From contig JAGWPH010000192.1 of assembly GCA_028870615.1 (NCBI GenBank), forward strand, positions 1 through 5,932: a DNA stretch of 5,932 nucleotides, given 5' to 3'. Both the position numbers and the translations under genes were made by a program. Positions 1 to 5,932 of this stretch are shown piece after piece (position 1 is the first letter of the stretch; each line of letters begins with the position of its first letter). This stretch comes from Betaproteobacteria bacterium. Lineage in GTDB: Bacteria > Pseudomonadota > Gammaproteobacteria > Burkholderiales > Ferrovaceae. Below the pieces are notes generated by a model. The model was not told the DNA's origin. It was given only the letters and a program-made list of their open reading frames with translations, and ran no database searches.

Positions 1-373
1 CGAGGAACGAGGCGAGCATGCCGATTGTTGCGTAGTCCGGAACCAGTGCGATGAGAATCGTGCCGCTTGCCATAATGGAGAGCGTGACAATCAGGCCCTT
101 GCGCCGCCCCACTTTATCAATGTAGCCACCCAGCACGATGGCGCCCAGGGGACGCATCAGGAATCCCACGCCAAAGACCGTGAAAGTGAGCATGAGCGAG
201 GCGAACTCGCTTTCGGCTGGGAAAAAAGCCTTGGAGATCGAAGTGGCATAGAAACCGAACAGAAAAAAATCGAACTGTTCTAAAAAATTCCCACTCGTCA
301 CTCGCAAGACGGTTCTGATTTTTGAAGTGCGAGAGGGGATCAGGGATTTCAGGGGGGTGCCACCGACTGTCAA
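1..373 (-). CDS. tcuC: TcuC-like MFS tricarballylate/citrate:H+ symporter (3' part missing)
   Basis: This is the N-terminal 124 codons of a major facilitator superfamily transporter of the metabolite:H+ symporter type; the rest lies beyond the window start. By family it would import tricarballylate or citrate across the inner membrane with protons. What is seen: an [20 protein letters not shown] stretch (residues about 24-43) typical of TcuC/CitA proteins, an [20 protein letters not shown] segment (74-93) holding the MFS loop motif G-x3-D-x2-GRR, and the first hydrophobic helices around it. The chosen start is TTG at 373, whose last two bases are shared with the tcuB stop (TTGA). An AAAGAGG Shine-Dalgarno stands 7 nt upstream, and no ATG is available in frame before the conserved region. 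It is the third gene of the tcuABC operon. Substrate choice between tricarballylate, citrate and similar acids cannot be read from the sequence. Confidence 0.9.
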   Translation of the reverse strand, partial: MTVGGTPLKSLIPSRTSKIRTVLRVTSGNFLEQFDFFLFGFYATSISKAFFPAESEFASLMLTFTVFGVGFLMRPLGAIVLGGYIDKVGRRKGLIVTLSIMASGTILIALVPDYATIGMLASFL

Positions 374-1461
374 ATGAGAACCTCTTTCTGTCTTTTTTCA
401 ATGGCCCACTTGAGCAACGCGGCTGCGCGATAAATGCCGTGAGCAAACTTGCTGTAGGGCAAAGTGGCAAACAGCGCCATTACTCCCCCCAAATGCGCAG
501 CCAGGAGCAGGGCCATTGCGTTGCTGTCGCGCCACGCCAGCAACACCAGACCGGTAACACTGGTGAGCAACAACAGGGCGATAAACCCGCGGTCCATAGG
601 ACGCTGCTGCGGATCACCGGGGACAGGATCGCGCAGCAGGTTCAACCACAGCAGGCCGCAAGGCCCGATCAAAAGGCCAATGCCGCCGAGGCTGCCCAGC
701 ACCACCGGCCAGCTCGCAAGGGCATAGGGCGCGGACTGATCCAGGAGGTAGTGGTCCCCCATTGCGATAATGGTTGCGGCGAAGCATAACAGGAAGCCAT
801 AGAAAGTGAAGTGATGAAAAGAGCGGCGTATCCGGGTAAATCGATCATCCGCTTCGTTGCAGCCGTCACCGTGACCCCCGTCGAGATAGGTCAACGCCAG
901 CACCCGATGCGTAGCCTCAATCACTGCCGGGGCTGAGGCCGCGCCAGGCGCAAGGTCTTGCCAGAAGCGTGCGACGCCGATTGCCAGGGCAAGAGTTGAA
1001 AATCCAAAGACCACACCGAAAAGGGCAATCAGCAGGCGATGCGGAAAAACGGCATAGAAGTTTCCCGCAAGCGGCGCATGAATGAGTGCGCCATTCAACA
1101 GAAGCGCCAGGATCAGGAACAGGGCGAGGCCTGCGGACAAGGCCAGGGCCAGGGTCAGCCCGTTGCGTTGATAGAGGCGCCCCAGCGTCGGCGGCCACGC
1201 GTACGTACTATAGGTTTCGCGACGCACCTGGGCCAGGGCGCGCGGCACATTGACGGCAAATTCGTGGGGCAGGGCGTACTGGCAGGCGTGATAGCACGCG
1301 CCGCAGTTGTGGCACAGATTGGCGAGGTAGTGAATGTCCGCCCTGGCAAACACCCACCGGCGGGTCATGGCCGGGAAGACCGCGCAAAACCCTTCGCAGT
1401 AGCGGCAGGCATTGCAGATCTGCATCTCGCGCGCCACTTCGGTTTCGTATTCAGTGAGCAT
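370..1461 (-). CDS. tcuB: TcuB: membrane iron-sulfur electron-transfer protein of tricarballylate/citrate utilisation
   Basis: TcuB homologues take electrons from the reduced flavin of TcuA and pass them to the membrane quinone pool; Salmonella TcuB is reported to carry two 4Fe-4S clusters and heme. Seen here (363 aa): two C-x2-C-x2-C-x3-C clusters at Cys16/19/22/26 and Cys50/53/56/60, in the family contexts [11 protein letters not shown] and [12 protein letters not shown] membrane domain follows with about six hydrophobic segments (roughly 101-125, 141-165, 216-235, 249-275, 292-311, 314-334). Conserved-looking histidines, such as those in [10 protein letters not shown] (214-223) and PYSKFAHG (335-342), are possible heme ligands, by inference. 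The start is the ATG at 1461 with GGGGGAG close upstream, because the family begins just before the first cysteine cluster. The frame stays open upstream only because it lies over tcuA. It overlaps tcuA by 11 nt and tcuC by 4 nt, which indicates translational coupling. Confidence 0.94.
   Translation of the reverse strand: MLTEYETEVAREMQICNACRYCEGFCAVFPAMTRRWVFARADIHYLANLCHNCGACYHACQYALPHEFAVNVPRALAQVRRETYSTYAWPPTLGRLYQRNGLTLALALSAGLALFLILALLLNGALIHAPLAGNFYAVFPHRLLIALFGVVFGFSTLALAIGVARFWQDLAPGAASAPAVIEATHRVLALTYLDGGHGDGCNEADDRFTRIRRSFHHFTFYGFLLCFAATIIAMGDHYLLDQSAPYALASWPVVLGSLGGIGLLIGPCGLLWLNLLRDPVPGDPQQRPMDRGFIALLLLTSVTGLVLLAWRDSNAMALLLAAHLGGVMALFATLPYSKFAHGIYRAAALLKWAIEKRQKEVLI
381..387 (-). 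promoter_or_regulatory. Ribosome binding site fixing the TTG start of tcuC
   Basis: On the minus strand AAAGAGG lies 7 nt before the TTG at 373, inside the last codons of tcuB. It is a good Shine-Dalgarno at near-ideal spacing and is the main reason to prefer this non-ATG start. Confidence 0.65.
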
Positions 1462-2881
1462 GATCTCCCCCGGGCCGTTGCCGTGCCGCCTGGGTGCCGG
1501 CAATCCTTCCAAAGGCGGTACCAATGGACAGGCCAATGCCAGCGGCATATCCCAGGCCAAGGATATTGCCCGCCATCATTTCTCCTGCCGCGAAGAGATT
1601 GTCGCTGGGCTGGCCACCGAAATGCACAGCGGCGGTTGGGTCGACCTTGAGACCCAGATAGGTGAAGGTGATTCCGGGTCTTAGGGTGTAGCCAAAGAAG
1701 GGCGGGGTGTCGATCGGTAGTGCCCAGTGGGTCTTGGGTGGCAACAGGCCTTCCGTGTGGCAGTCGTCAAGGGTGGTGTGGTCAAAGGTCCCCGGGCGAC
1801 AGGCGGCGTTGTACGCATTGAGAGTATGCAGGAAGGAAGCTTCTGGTAAATCCAGCGCGTGGGCCAATCCGGCCAGGGATGCTGCCTGGGTCCCTGGAAA
1901 CATGGAGGGGATGAATTTGCCGAGGGGCTTGGCGTCAATTACGGCATACCCCAGTTGCCCGGGCTGCTGCGCGACGAGACGTCCCCAGAGGGCGTAGCGC
2001 TTGGGCCAGAAGTCCTCACCTTCGTCACCGAAACGTTCGGCTTTCCGGTTCAGCACCACACCCAGGGAGATGCAGTCAATTCGGGAAGCGATGCCGCCAT
2101 CGTAGCGGGGTGCGCGGGCGTCGATTGCCACGCAGTGGGACTGGGAAGCATTTCCCACCGTGTCGGCACCGGCATTGATCATGAACTTCAGCAGCACGCC
2201 CTGGTTAAAGCGGGTGCCGCGAATCAGGAAATTGTCCGCTGGCCATTCGCCATGCGCATCCTGGCCATAGACTTCACGCAACCATTGACGGTTGGATTCA
2301 AATCCACCGGCCGCCAGAACGCAGGCACGCGCTGCGATGCGCTGCCCCCCGCACAAGGCGGCAACGAAATGGCCGTCCTTCAACTCAAGGGCATCCACCG
2401 GCATGTCGTAGCGAATTTGTATGCCCATCGCTTCGGCGCTGCGATAGTAGGCATTGATCAGGGCTTTGCCTCCGCCCAGAAAAAAAGCGTTGGTCTTTGC
2501 CACCTGCAGGGCACCTGAAAGGGGAGGCTGGAAGCGCACCCCGTGCTTGTGCATCCAGGGCCGAAAGGTGGAGGACGCACGGATCACGAGTCGTGCCAGC
2601 CGCTCGTCGGTGTGGCCTTCGGTGACGCCGAGGAGGTCTTGCCAGTATGCTTCTTCCGGATAGGATCCGATAAGCACGTCCTGCGGTGCGTCATGCATGC
2701 AGCGCAGGTTTCGGGTGTGTTGCGTATTGCCGCCGCGCCAGGCGCGTGGAGAGGCTTCGAGGAGCAGTACGGAAGCACCAGTTTCCCGCGCCGCCAGAGC
2801 CGCGCAGAGCGCAGCATTGCCACCACCGATGATCAATACGTCCGGTATCAATGTGATTTTCTCATCCGACGCTTCAGGCAA
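1451..2881 (-). CDS. tcuA: TcuA: FAD-dependent tricarballylate dehydrogenase
   Basis: A 476-aa flavoprotein of the fumarate reductase/succinate dehydrogenase-like FAD superfamily. The characterised Salmonella TcuA oxidises tricarballylate to cis-aconitate, which enters the TCA cycle; its FADH2 is reoxidised through TcuB. Seen: an N-terminal dinucleotide-binding fold [17 protein letters not shown] (about 15-31) with an acidic residue (Glu42) at the end of the second strand; an [12 protein letters not shown] segment; and a C-terminal FAD-binding signature, [20 protein letters not shown] then [10 protein letters not shown] (433-462), characteristic of TcuA. Length fits the family. The start is TTG at 2881: a stop lies just upstream in frame, no ATG precedes the FAD motif, and AGG stands 8 nt upstream. 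It is first in tcuABC and divergent from the glutamate-synthase-like gene. The related CobZ protein of Rhodobacter is a TcuA-TcuB fusion acting in cobalamin synthesis, but nothing in the window points to that pathway. The exact substrate is inferred. Confidence 0.93.
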   Translation of the reverse strand: MPEASDEKITLIPDVLIIGGGNAALCAALAARETGASVLLLEASPRAWRGGNTQHTRNLRCMHDAPQDVLIGSYPEEAYWQDLLGVTEGHTDERLARLVIRASSTFRPWMHKHGVRFQPPLSGALQVAKTNAFFLGGGKALINAYYRSAEAMGIQIRYDMPVDALELKDGHFVAALCGGQRIAARACVLAAGGFESNRQWLREVYGQDAHGEWPADNFLIRGTRFNQGVLLKFMINAGADTVGNASQSHCVAIDARAPRYDGGIASRIDCISLGVVLNRKAERFGDEGEDFWPKRYALWGRLVAQQPGQLGYAVIDAKPLGKFIPSMFPGTQAASLAGLAHALDLPEASFLHTLNAYNAACRPGTFDHTTLDDCHTEGLLPPKTHWALPIDTPPFFGYTLRPGITFTYLGLKVDPTAAVHFGGQPSDNLFAAGEMMAGNILGLGYAAGIGLSIGTAFGRIAGTQAARQRPGGDHAH

Positions 2882-2987
2882 TGATTGTACCTACTTCGCG
2901 CCACCGGATTAGGGCTTAAAAAACTTTGGAGTACACTGGTCGCCGAATTCAGTGTGTGCGCTATTTTTTTAAGTTTTCGGGGTAGTT
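2882..2987. other. Divergent intergenic region between tcuA and the glutamate-synthase-like gene
   Basis: This 106-bp gap is the only true intergenic stretch in the window and must carry promoters for both divergent units. It is AT-richer than its flanks, with A/T runs at about 2918-2923 and 2963-2970 that could act as UP-like elements or bend DNA. On the plus strand TACACT (2932-2937) resembles a -10 box and TTGGAG (2926-2931) a -35 box, but neither has a well-spaced partner, so no sigma-70 promoter is assigned. A dyad at 2933-2955 is listed separately. Confidence 0.6.
2933..2955. promoter_or_regulatory. Candidate operator: ACACTG-N11-CAGTGT dyad
   Basis: Two perfect inverted 6-bp arms, ACACTG (2933-2938) and CAGTGT (2950-2955), are separated by 11 bp, so the arm centres are about 17 bp apart. 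The dyad lies near the middle of the divergent intergenic region, where a dimeric regulator could control both units. tcu operons are usually governed by the LysR-type TcuR, and dyads with interrupted arms are usual for that family. That link is inference, because no tcuR is seen here. Confidence 0.35.
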
Positions 2988-4607
2988 ATGTCCAAATGGT
3001 TTGCCAAACGCTTTTTGGCGCTGCATCTGTGCTGGATCGGAGCGCTGGTTTTGCTGTTTTGGCCTCAGGGCGAGATCAGCCTGTTTGGGGTGCCGGTCCT
3101 GCTGGCGTTGTGTGGCGTTGGACTGATTGATTTATGGCAAACCCAGCATGCTGTGCGCCGCAACTACCCCATCCTGGGTCATATCCGCTTCCTTCTGGAA
3201 TATATCCGCCCCGAGATCCGTCAGTACTTCCTCGAGGACGATACGACGGCCACCCCGTTTTCGCGCACCATGCGCTCCATTGCCTATCAGCGCGCCAAGC
3301 AACAAACCGACAAACGCCCGTTTGGGACTCGCCTGGACGTGTACGCCACCGGTCACGAGTGGCTCAACCATGCCATGGTGCCTGCGCCTCTGAACGGCAT
3401 GGATTTTCGGGTGTTGGTGGGGGCGGACCGCGCCCAACCCTATTCCATGTCCCTGTTCAACATCTCGGCCATGAGTTTTGGAGCGCTCTCCGGCAATGCC
3501 ATTCTGGCACTCAACCAGGGGGCCAAGATGGGTGGCTTTGCCCATGACACGGGAGAAGGTTCGATTTCAAAATATCACCGCGAACATGGCGGTGATCTGG
3601 TCTGGAACGTGGGTTCTGGTTATTTTGGATGTCGCACGCCGGAGGGTCGTTTTGACCCGAAGCGCTTTGCCACTGCAGCCCGGGATTCCCAGGTCAAGCT
3701 TATCGAAATCAAACTTTCTCAAGGGGCCAAGCCGGGTCATGGCGGCGTGCTTCCGGCAAGCAAGGTCACTGCTGAGATCGCCGAAGCGCGCGGGATTCCA
3801 ACGGGAGTGGATTGCATTTCACCGGCGGCGCATCATGCTTTCGGCACCCCTATCGAGTTGCTGGAATGGATGGAATCGATGTCGGTACTGTCCGGGGGTA
3901 AACCGGTAGGCATCAAGCTTTGCGTGGGGCACCCCTGGGAATTTTTTGCGCTGGCCAAGGCCATGTTGTACACCGGGTTGCTTCCGGATTTTATTGTGGT
4001 CGATGGCGCTGAAGGCGGGACCGGCGCAGCACCGCTGGAGTTTACCGATCATGTGGGCATGCCCCTGCAAGATGGGTTGCGCCTGGTGCATAACACCTTG
4101 ACCGGGATTGGCCTGCGCGACCAGATTCGCATCGGAGCCTCCGGCAAAATCATTACGGCCTTTGATATCGTGCGTACGCTGGCCATGGGAGCCGACTGGT
4201 GTAATGCAGCGCGTGGCTTCATGTTTGCCCTGGGCTGTATTCAGGCGCAAATCTGCCACACCGGCGCGTGTCCCACCGGCATTACCACCCAGGATGCGTT
4301 GCGTCAGCGTGCCCTGGTGGTACCGGATCGGGCGGTGCGGGTGCGCAACTACCATCACCACACCCTCGAAGCGTTGGCTGAGCTTGTCGCAGCGGCGGGG
4401 GTGAGCCATCCCTCTGGTATCGAAAAGCGCTTTCTCATGCGTCGCCTGGAAACCGGCGAGGTTTGCTCGTTTGCGGAACTGATGCCCGATCTGTCTCGTA
4501 ACGTGTTGGTGGAGGCCCTTGATATAGGGCATCTGCCTGAGCCCTTTCGCACCTGTTGGGAAAGCGCCACCCCAAAAAGCTGGCAAATCGGGGACAGCCC
4601 CCAATGA
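2988..4607 (+). CDS. Membrane-anchored FMN-binding glutamate-synthase-like protein
   Basis: A 539-aa member of the stand-alone FMN-binding glutamate synthase family (YerD-like or archaeal-type synthase core). In true glutamate synthases this (beta/alpha)8 barrel binds FMN and makes glutamate from 2-oxoglutarate and ammonia. Here the partner, electron donor and reaction are unproven. Seen: two hydrophobic N-terminal segments (about 9-25 and 31-49) that likely anchor it in the inner membrane; the substrate/FMN barrel motifs NISAMSFGALS (158-168), SQGAKPGHGG (244-253), VVDGAEGGTGAAP (337-349) and GASGKI (383-388); then C-x5-C-x4-C at Cys417/423/428, matching the [3Fe-4S] ligands of GltB. The class II amidotransferase domain and the C-terminal GXGXG helix domain are absent. 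The start is the ATG at 2988 with GGGGTAG just upstream. Its stop overlaps the glycosyltransferase start (ATGA), and its last residues lie in a repeat-like segment. Confidence 0.92.
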   Translation: MSKWFAKRFLALHLCWIGALVLLFWPQGEISLFGVPVLLALCGVGLIDLWQTQHAVRRNYPILGHIRFLLEYIRPEIRQYFLEDDTTATPFSRTMRSIAYQRAKQQTDKRPFGTRLDVYATGHEWLNHAMVPAPLNGMDFRVLVGADRAQPYSMSLFNISAMSFGALSGNAILALNQGAKMGGFAHDTGEGSISKYHREHGGDLVWNVGSGYFGCRTPEGRFDPKRFATAARDSQVKLIEIKLSQGAKPGHGGVLPASKVTAEIAEARGIPTGVDCISPAAHHAFGTPIELLEWMESMSVLSGGKPVGIKLCVGHPWEFFALAKAMLYTGLLPDFIVVDGAEGGTGAAPLEFTDHVGMPLQDGLRLVHNTLTGIGLRDQIRIGASGKIITAFDIVRTLAMGADWCNAARGFMFALGCIQAQICHTGACPTGITTQDALRQRALVVPDRAVRVRNYHHHTLEALAELVAAAGVSHPSGIEKRFLMRRLETGEVCSFAELMPDLSRNVLVEALDIGHLPEPFRTCWESATPKSWQIGDSPQ

Positions 4608-4649
4608 TTAAAGAAGGCGATGGGGACAGACCTCAACTTGCCCCGATTT
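4585..4649. repeat. REP/MITE-like 65-bp segment with terminal inverted repeats across a gene junction
   Basis: The segment begins AAATCGGGG (4585-4593) and ends CCCCGATTT (4641-4649), perfect 9-bp inverted repeats. Inside are two direct copies of a GGGGACAG-(A/C)CC(C/T)CAA type motif, beginning at 4590 and 4622, 32 bp apart. The first copy also forms a small hairpin, GGGG with CCCC around ACAG. The segment holds the stop codon of the upstream gene and the start codon of the downstream gene. It resembles the short GGGGACAGACC-type palindromic repeats found in many proteobacterial genomes, but only one copy is in this window, so its repetitive nature is inferred. Confidence 0.5.
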
Positions 4650-5533
4650 CCGCCATCATCGTCAACCATAACGCCGGAGCATTGCTTGGCAATTGCGTAC
4701 AAGCCGTACTGGGACAGGTACGCGAAGTCATCGTGGTGGACAACGCCTCCACTGATGACAGTCTTGCCCCACTCCGCACTCAGGCCGATCAATCCGCACT
4801 GCGCCTCATCGAAAGCAGGCAGAACCTTGGCTTTGCGGCAGCCTGCAACCTTGGTGTGCAGACGGCTCAGCAACCCTATGTGCTCTTCCTCAATCCCGAC
4901 AGCCTGCCCGGTTCTGGGACGCTGGCCCGCTTGCTGCAGGTTCTGCAACAACACCCCGAAGCGGGTATGGTCGGGGGGTTGTTGCTCAATCCGGACGGTT
5001 CGGAACAGCGCGGGGGGCGCCGTGCTCTACCCACTCCCTGGCGCGCCTTCGTCGGGGCTTTTGGGCTGACCCGATTTTCCAGGTGCTGGCCACGTTTGTT
5101 TTTCGATTTTCATCTGCACCGCCAACCTTTGCCGCAACACCCGATTTCTGTAGAAGCCATTTCTGGCGCACTCATGCTGGTGCGACGTGAAGCCATGGAA
5201 GCGGTGGGTCCCTGGGACGAAGGTTATTTTCTGCACTGCGAAGATCTGGACTGGTGCCTGCGTTTCCATCAGAAAGACTGGGACATCCTGTTTGTGCCGG
5301 ATGCGCCGGTGGTTCACCACCAGGGAATCAGCAGTCGGGCGCGCCCCCTGTTTGTAGCATGGCACAAGCATCGCGGCATGCTGCGATTTTATCGGAAATT
5401 TTTCCGGCAGCACTATCCCGGACCCTTGATGTGGTTGGTAGCAGCGGGTGTCTGGCTGCGCTTTGGACTGGTGGCCGTGCACCATACGGGGCGCCGTATA
5501 CTGGATGCTGTGGTGGGTCAGCGCCATGACTGA
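4604..5533 (+). CDS. Family 2 glycosyltransferase (rhamnosyltransferase/WbbL-like)
   Basis: A 309-aa GT-A fold glycosyltransferase that would transfer a sugar from a nucleotide donor onto a cell-surface glycan or lipid intermediate on the cytoplasmic side; donor and acceptor are unknown. Seen: ISAIIVNHNAG (15-25) and VIVVDNASTDDS (42-53), the nucleotide-binding N-terminal strands of GT2; NLGFAAACNLG (74-84); the DXD-equivalent FLNPDS (95-100); SGALMLVRREA (187-197); and WDEGYFLHCEDLDWCLR (204-220), with the ED motif that usually holds the catalytic base. A hydrophobic patch near 275-292 may touch the membrane. The start chosen is the ATG at 4604, overlapping the previous stop as ATGA; an in-frame ATG at 4556 lies deep inside the upstream gene. 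The first about 14 residues precede the usual family start and are encoded by the repeat-like segment. No strong ribosome binding site is seen, so coupling to the upstream gene is likely. Confidence 0.9.
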   Translation: MIKEGDGDRPQLAPISAIIVNHNAGALLGNCVQAVLGQVREVIVVDNASTDDSLAPLRTQADQSALRLIESRQNLGFAAACNLGVQTAQQPYVLFLNPDSLPGSGTLARLLQVLQQHPEAGMVGGLLLNPDGSEQRGGRRALPTPWRAFVGAFGLTRFSRCWPRLFFDFHLHRQPLPQHPISVEAISGALMLVRREAMEAVGPWDEGYFLHCEDLDWCLRFHQKDWDILFVPDAPVVHHQGISSRARPLFVAWHKHRGMLRFYRKFFRQHYPGPLMWLVAAGVWLRFGLVAVHHTGRRILDAVVGQRHD

Positions 5534-5932
5534 ACAGCGCGTGGGCGTTTTCGGCGCCAGCGGCCTGGTGGGGGAATGCCTGGTGCCCTTGCTCAGGGCG
5601 GCAGGTTGGTCAGTGACGGCCTGGTCAAGCAGCGCGCGGCCCGACCAGAGCAGCGCACCGCTGCCCTATTGGATTTGTGTCGCACCCCTTTGGGTCTTGC
5701 CGGAATACTTCGAAGTGCTGCTGCAACAGGGTGCACGGCGGGTGGTGGCGCTCTCTTCCACCAGTGCTTCCACCAAGGCAGGCTCCAACGATCCAGAGGA
5801 GCGAGTGCTGGCAGCGCGCCTCTGCGCCAGTGAGCAACAGTTGCGCGATTGGGCCGAATGCCACGGCGTGGCCTGGGTGATCCTGCGCCCCACGCTGATC
5901 TATGGACGGGGCAAAGACAAAAATATTAGCGA
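5526..5932 (+). CDS. Compact NAD(P)-dependent epimerase/dehydratase-like SDR protein (3' end missing)
   Basis: An open frame of 135 codons runs off the window end. The N terminus VGVFGASGLVGECL (6-19) has the GxxGxxG Rossmann motif of extended short-chain dehydrogenases (Gly10, Gly13, Gly16), so it should bind NAD(P). ALSSTSASTK (75-84) corresponds to the catalytic Ser strand, and LRPTLIYGRGKDKNI (120-134) is the typical post-catalytic segment of UDP-sugar epimerase relatives. Oddities: only about 67 residues separate the Gly motif from the Ser-Ser, clearly fewer than in ordinary extended SDRs, and the usual Tyr-x3-Lys is not present where expected (Val94-x3-Arg98 occupies it). It may therefore be an atypical reductase or a non-catalytic binding protein. 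The ATG at 5526 overlaps the glycosyltransferase end by 8 nt, so the two are probably cotranscribed and may act in the same glycan pathway. Confidence 0.85.
   Translation, partial: MTEQRVGVFGASGLVGECLVPLLRAAGWSVTAWSSSARPDQSSAPLPYWICVAPLWVLPEYFEVLLQQGARRVVALSSTSASTKAGSNDPEERVLAARLCASEQQLRDWAECHGVAWVILRPTLIYGRGKDKNIS

Noticed and set aside
619..626. A further GGGGACAG copy inside tcuB
   Set aside because: The match is only the 8-bp core without flanking inverted repeats, and it is read as ordinary TcuB loop codons, so it is probably chance.
322..789. 155-codon plus-strand open frame near the tcuB/tcuC junction
   Set aside because: It is opposite tcuB membrane segments and the tcuC start; its low-complexity Gln/Ala-rich translation shows no domain.
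1462..1560. Upstream extension of tcuB by 33 codons
   Set aside because: The frame is open only over the tcuA 3' end; TcuB proteins begin just before the first cysteine cluster, which fits the ATG at 1461.
1039..1650. 203-codon open frame on the plus strand across the tcuB/tcuA junction
   Set aside because: It is antisense to the iron-sulfur motifs of tcuB and the FAD-binding C terminus of tcuA, both strongly family-like; its Gln/Gly-rich composition suggests an artefact.
1859..2518. 219-codon open frame on the plus strand opposite tcuA
   Set aside because: It lies wholly within the conserved FAD-dependent dehydrogenase and has no family motif or convincing ribosome binding site.
2961..2976. 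T-rich run before the glutamate-synthase-like gene as a terminator
   Set aside because: No GC-rich stem stands in front of the T run, and it lies between divergent genes, where no transcript needs to end.
4556..4603. Longer glycosyltransferase starting 16 codons upstream
   Set aside because: It would overlap the preceding gene by 52 nt and add a basic stretch foreign to GT2 proteins; the ATG at 4604 gives the usual ATGA coupling.
3819..4604. 261-codon open frame on the minus strand opposite the glutamate-synthase-like gene
   Set aside because: It is antisense to a clearly conserved coding region; its translation is rich in His, Gly and Arg and shows no recognisable domain, as expected of a shadow frame in GC-rich DNA.

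Overview
The window looks like a moderately GC-rich proteobacterial chromosome segment. The best guess is a beta- or gammaproteobacterium or a relative; the sequence alone does not fix the genus. Coding density is very high, genes overlap by a few bases, and only one real intergenic gap is visible (2882-2987). Two divergent transcription units leave that gap.

Left unit (minus strand, 2881 down to 1): a tricarballylate/citrate-type utilisation operon in the order tcuA-tcuB-tcuC. TcuA is a flavoprotein dehydrogenase. TcuB is a membrane protein with two [4Fe-4S] motifs that would pass TcuA's electrons to the respiratory chain. TcuC is an MFS symporter of the metabolite:H+ family that would import the tricarboxylate; its gene is cut by the window start. 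All three genes are translationally coupled: tcuA/tcuB overlap by 11 nt and tcuB/tcuC by a TTGA overlap. Both tcuA and tcuC appear to start at TTG. The usual LysR-type regulator gene (tcuR) is not seen next to tcuA.

Right unit (plus strand, 2988 to 5932): a membrane-anchored FMN-binding glutamate-synthase-like protein, a family 2 glycosyltransferase and a compact SDR/NAD-dependent epimerase-like protein that runs off the window end. The genes overlap by 4 nt (ATGA) and 8 nt, so they probably form one operon. The glutamate-synthase-like protein keeps the FMN/synthase core and the three iron-sulfur cysteines but has no glutamine amidotransferase domain.

Non-coding structure is sparse. A 6-bp-arm dyad (ACACTG-N11-CAGTGT) sits in the middle of the divergent intergenic region and is a candidate operator. 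A 65-bp REP/MITE-like segment spans the junction of the glutamate-synthase-like and glycosyltransferase genes. It has 9-bp perfect terminal inverted repeats and two internal GGGGACAG-type repeats 32 bp apart, and it appears to supply the stop codon of one gene and the start codon of the next. I see no tRNA, rRNA, CRISPR, transposase gene or convincing terminator. Most of the window is ordinary metabolism; the junction repeat and the aberrant SDR are the most unusual things in it.
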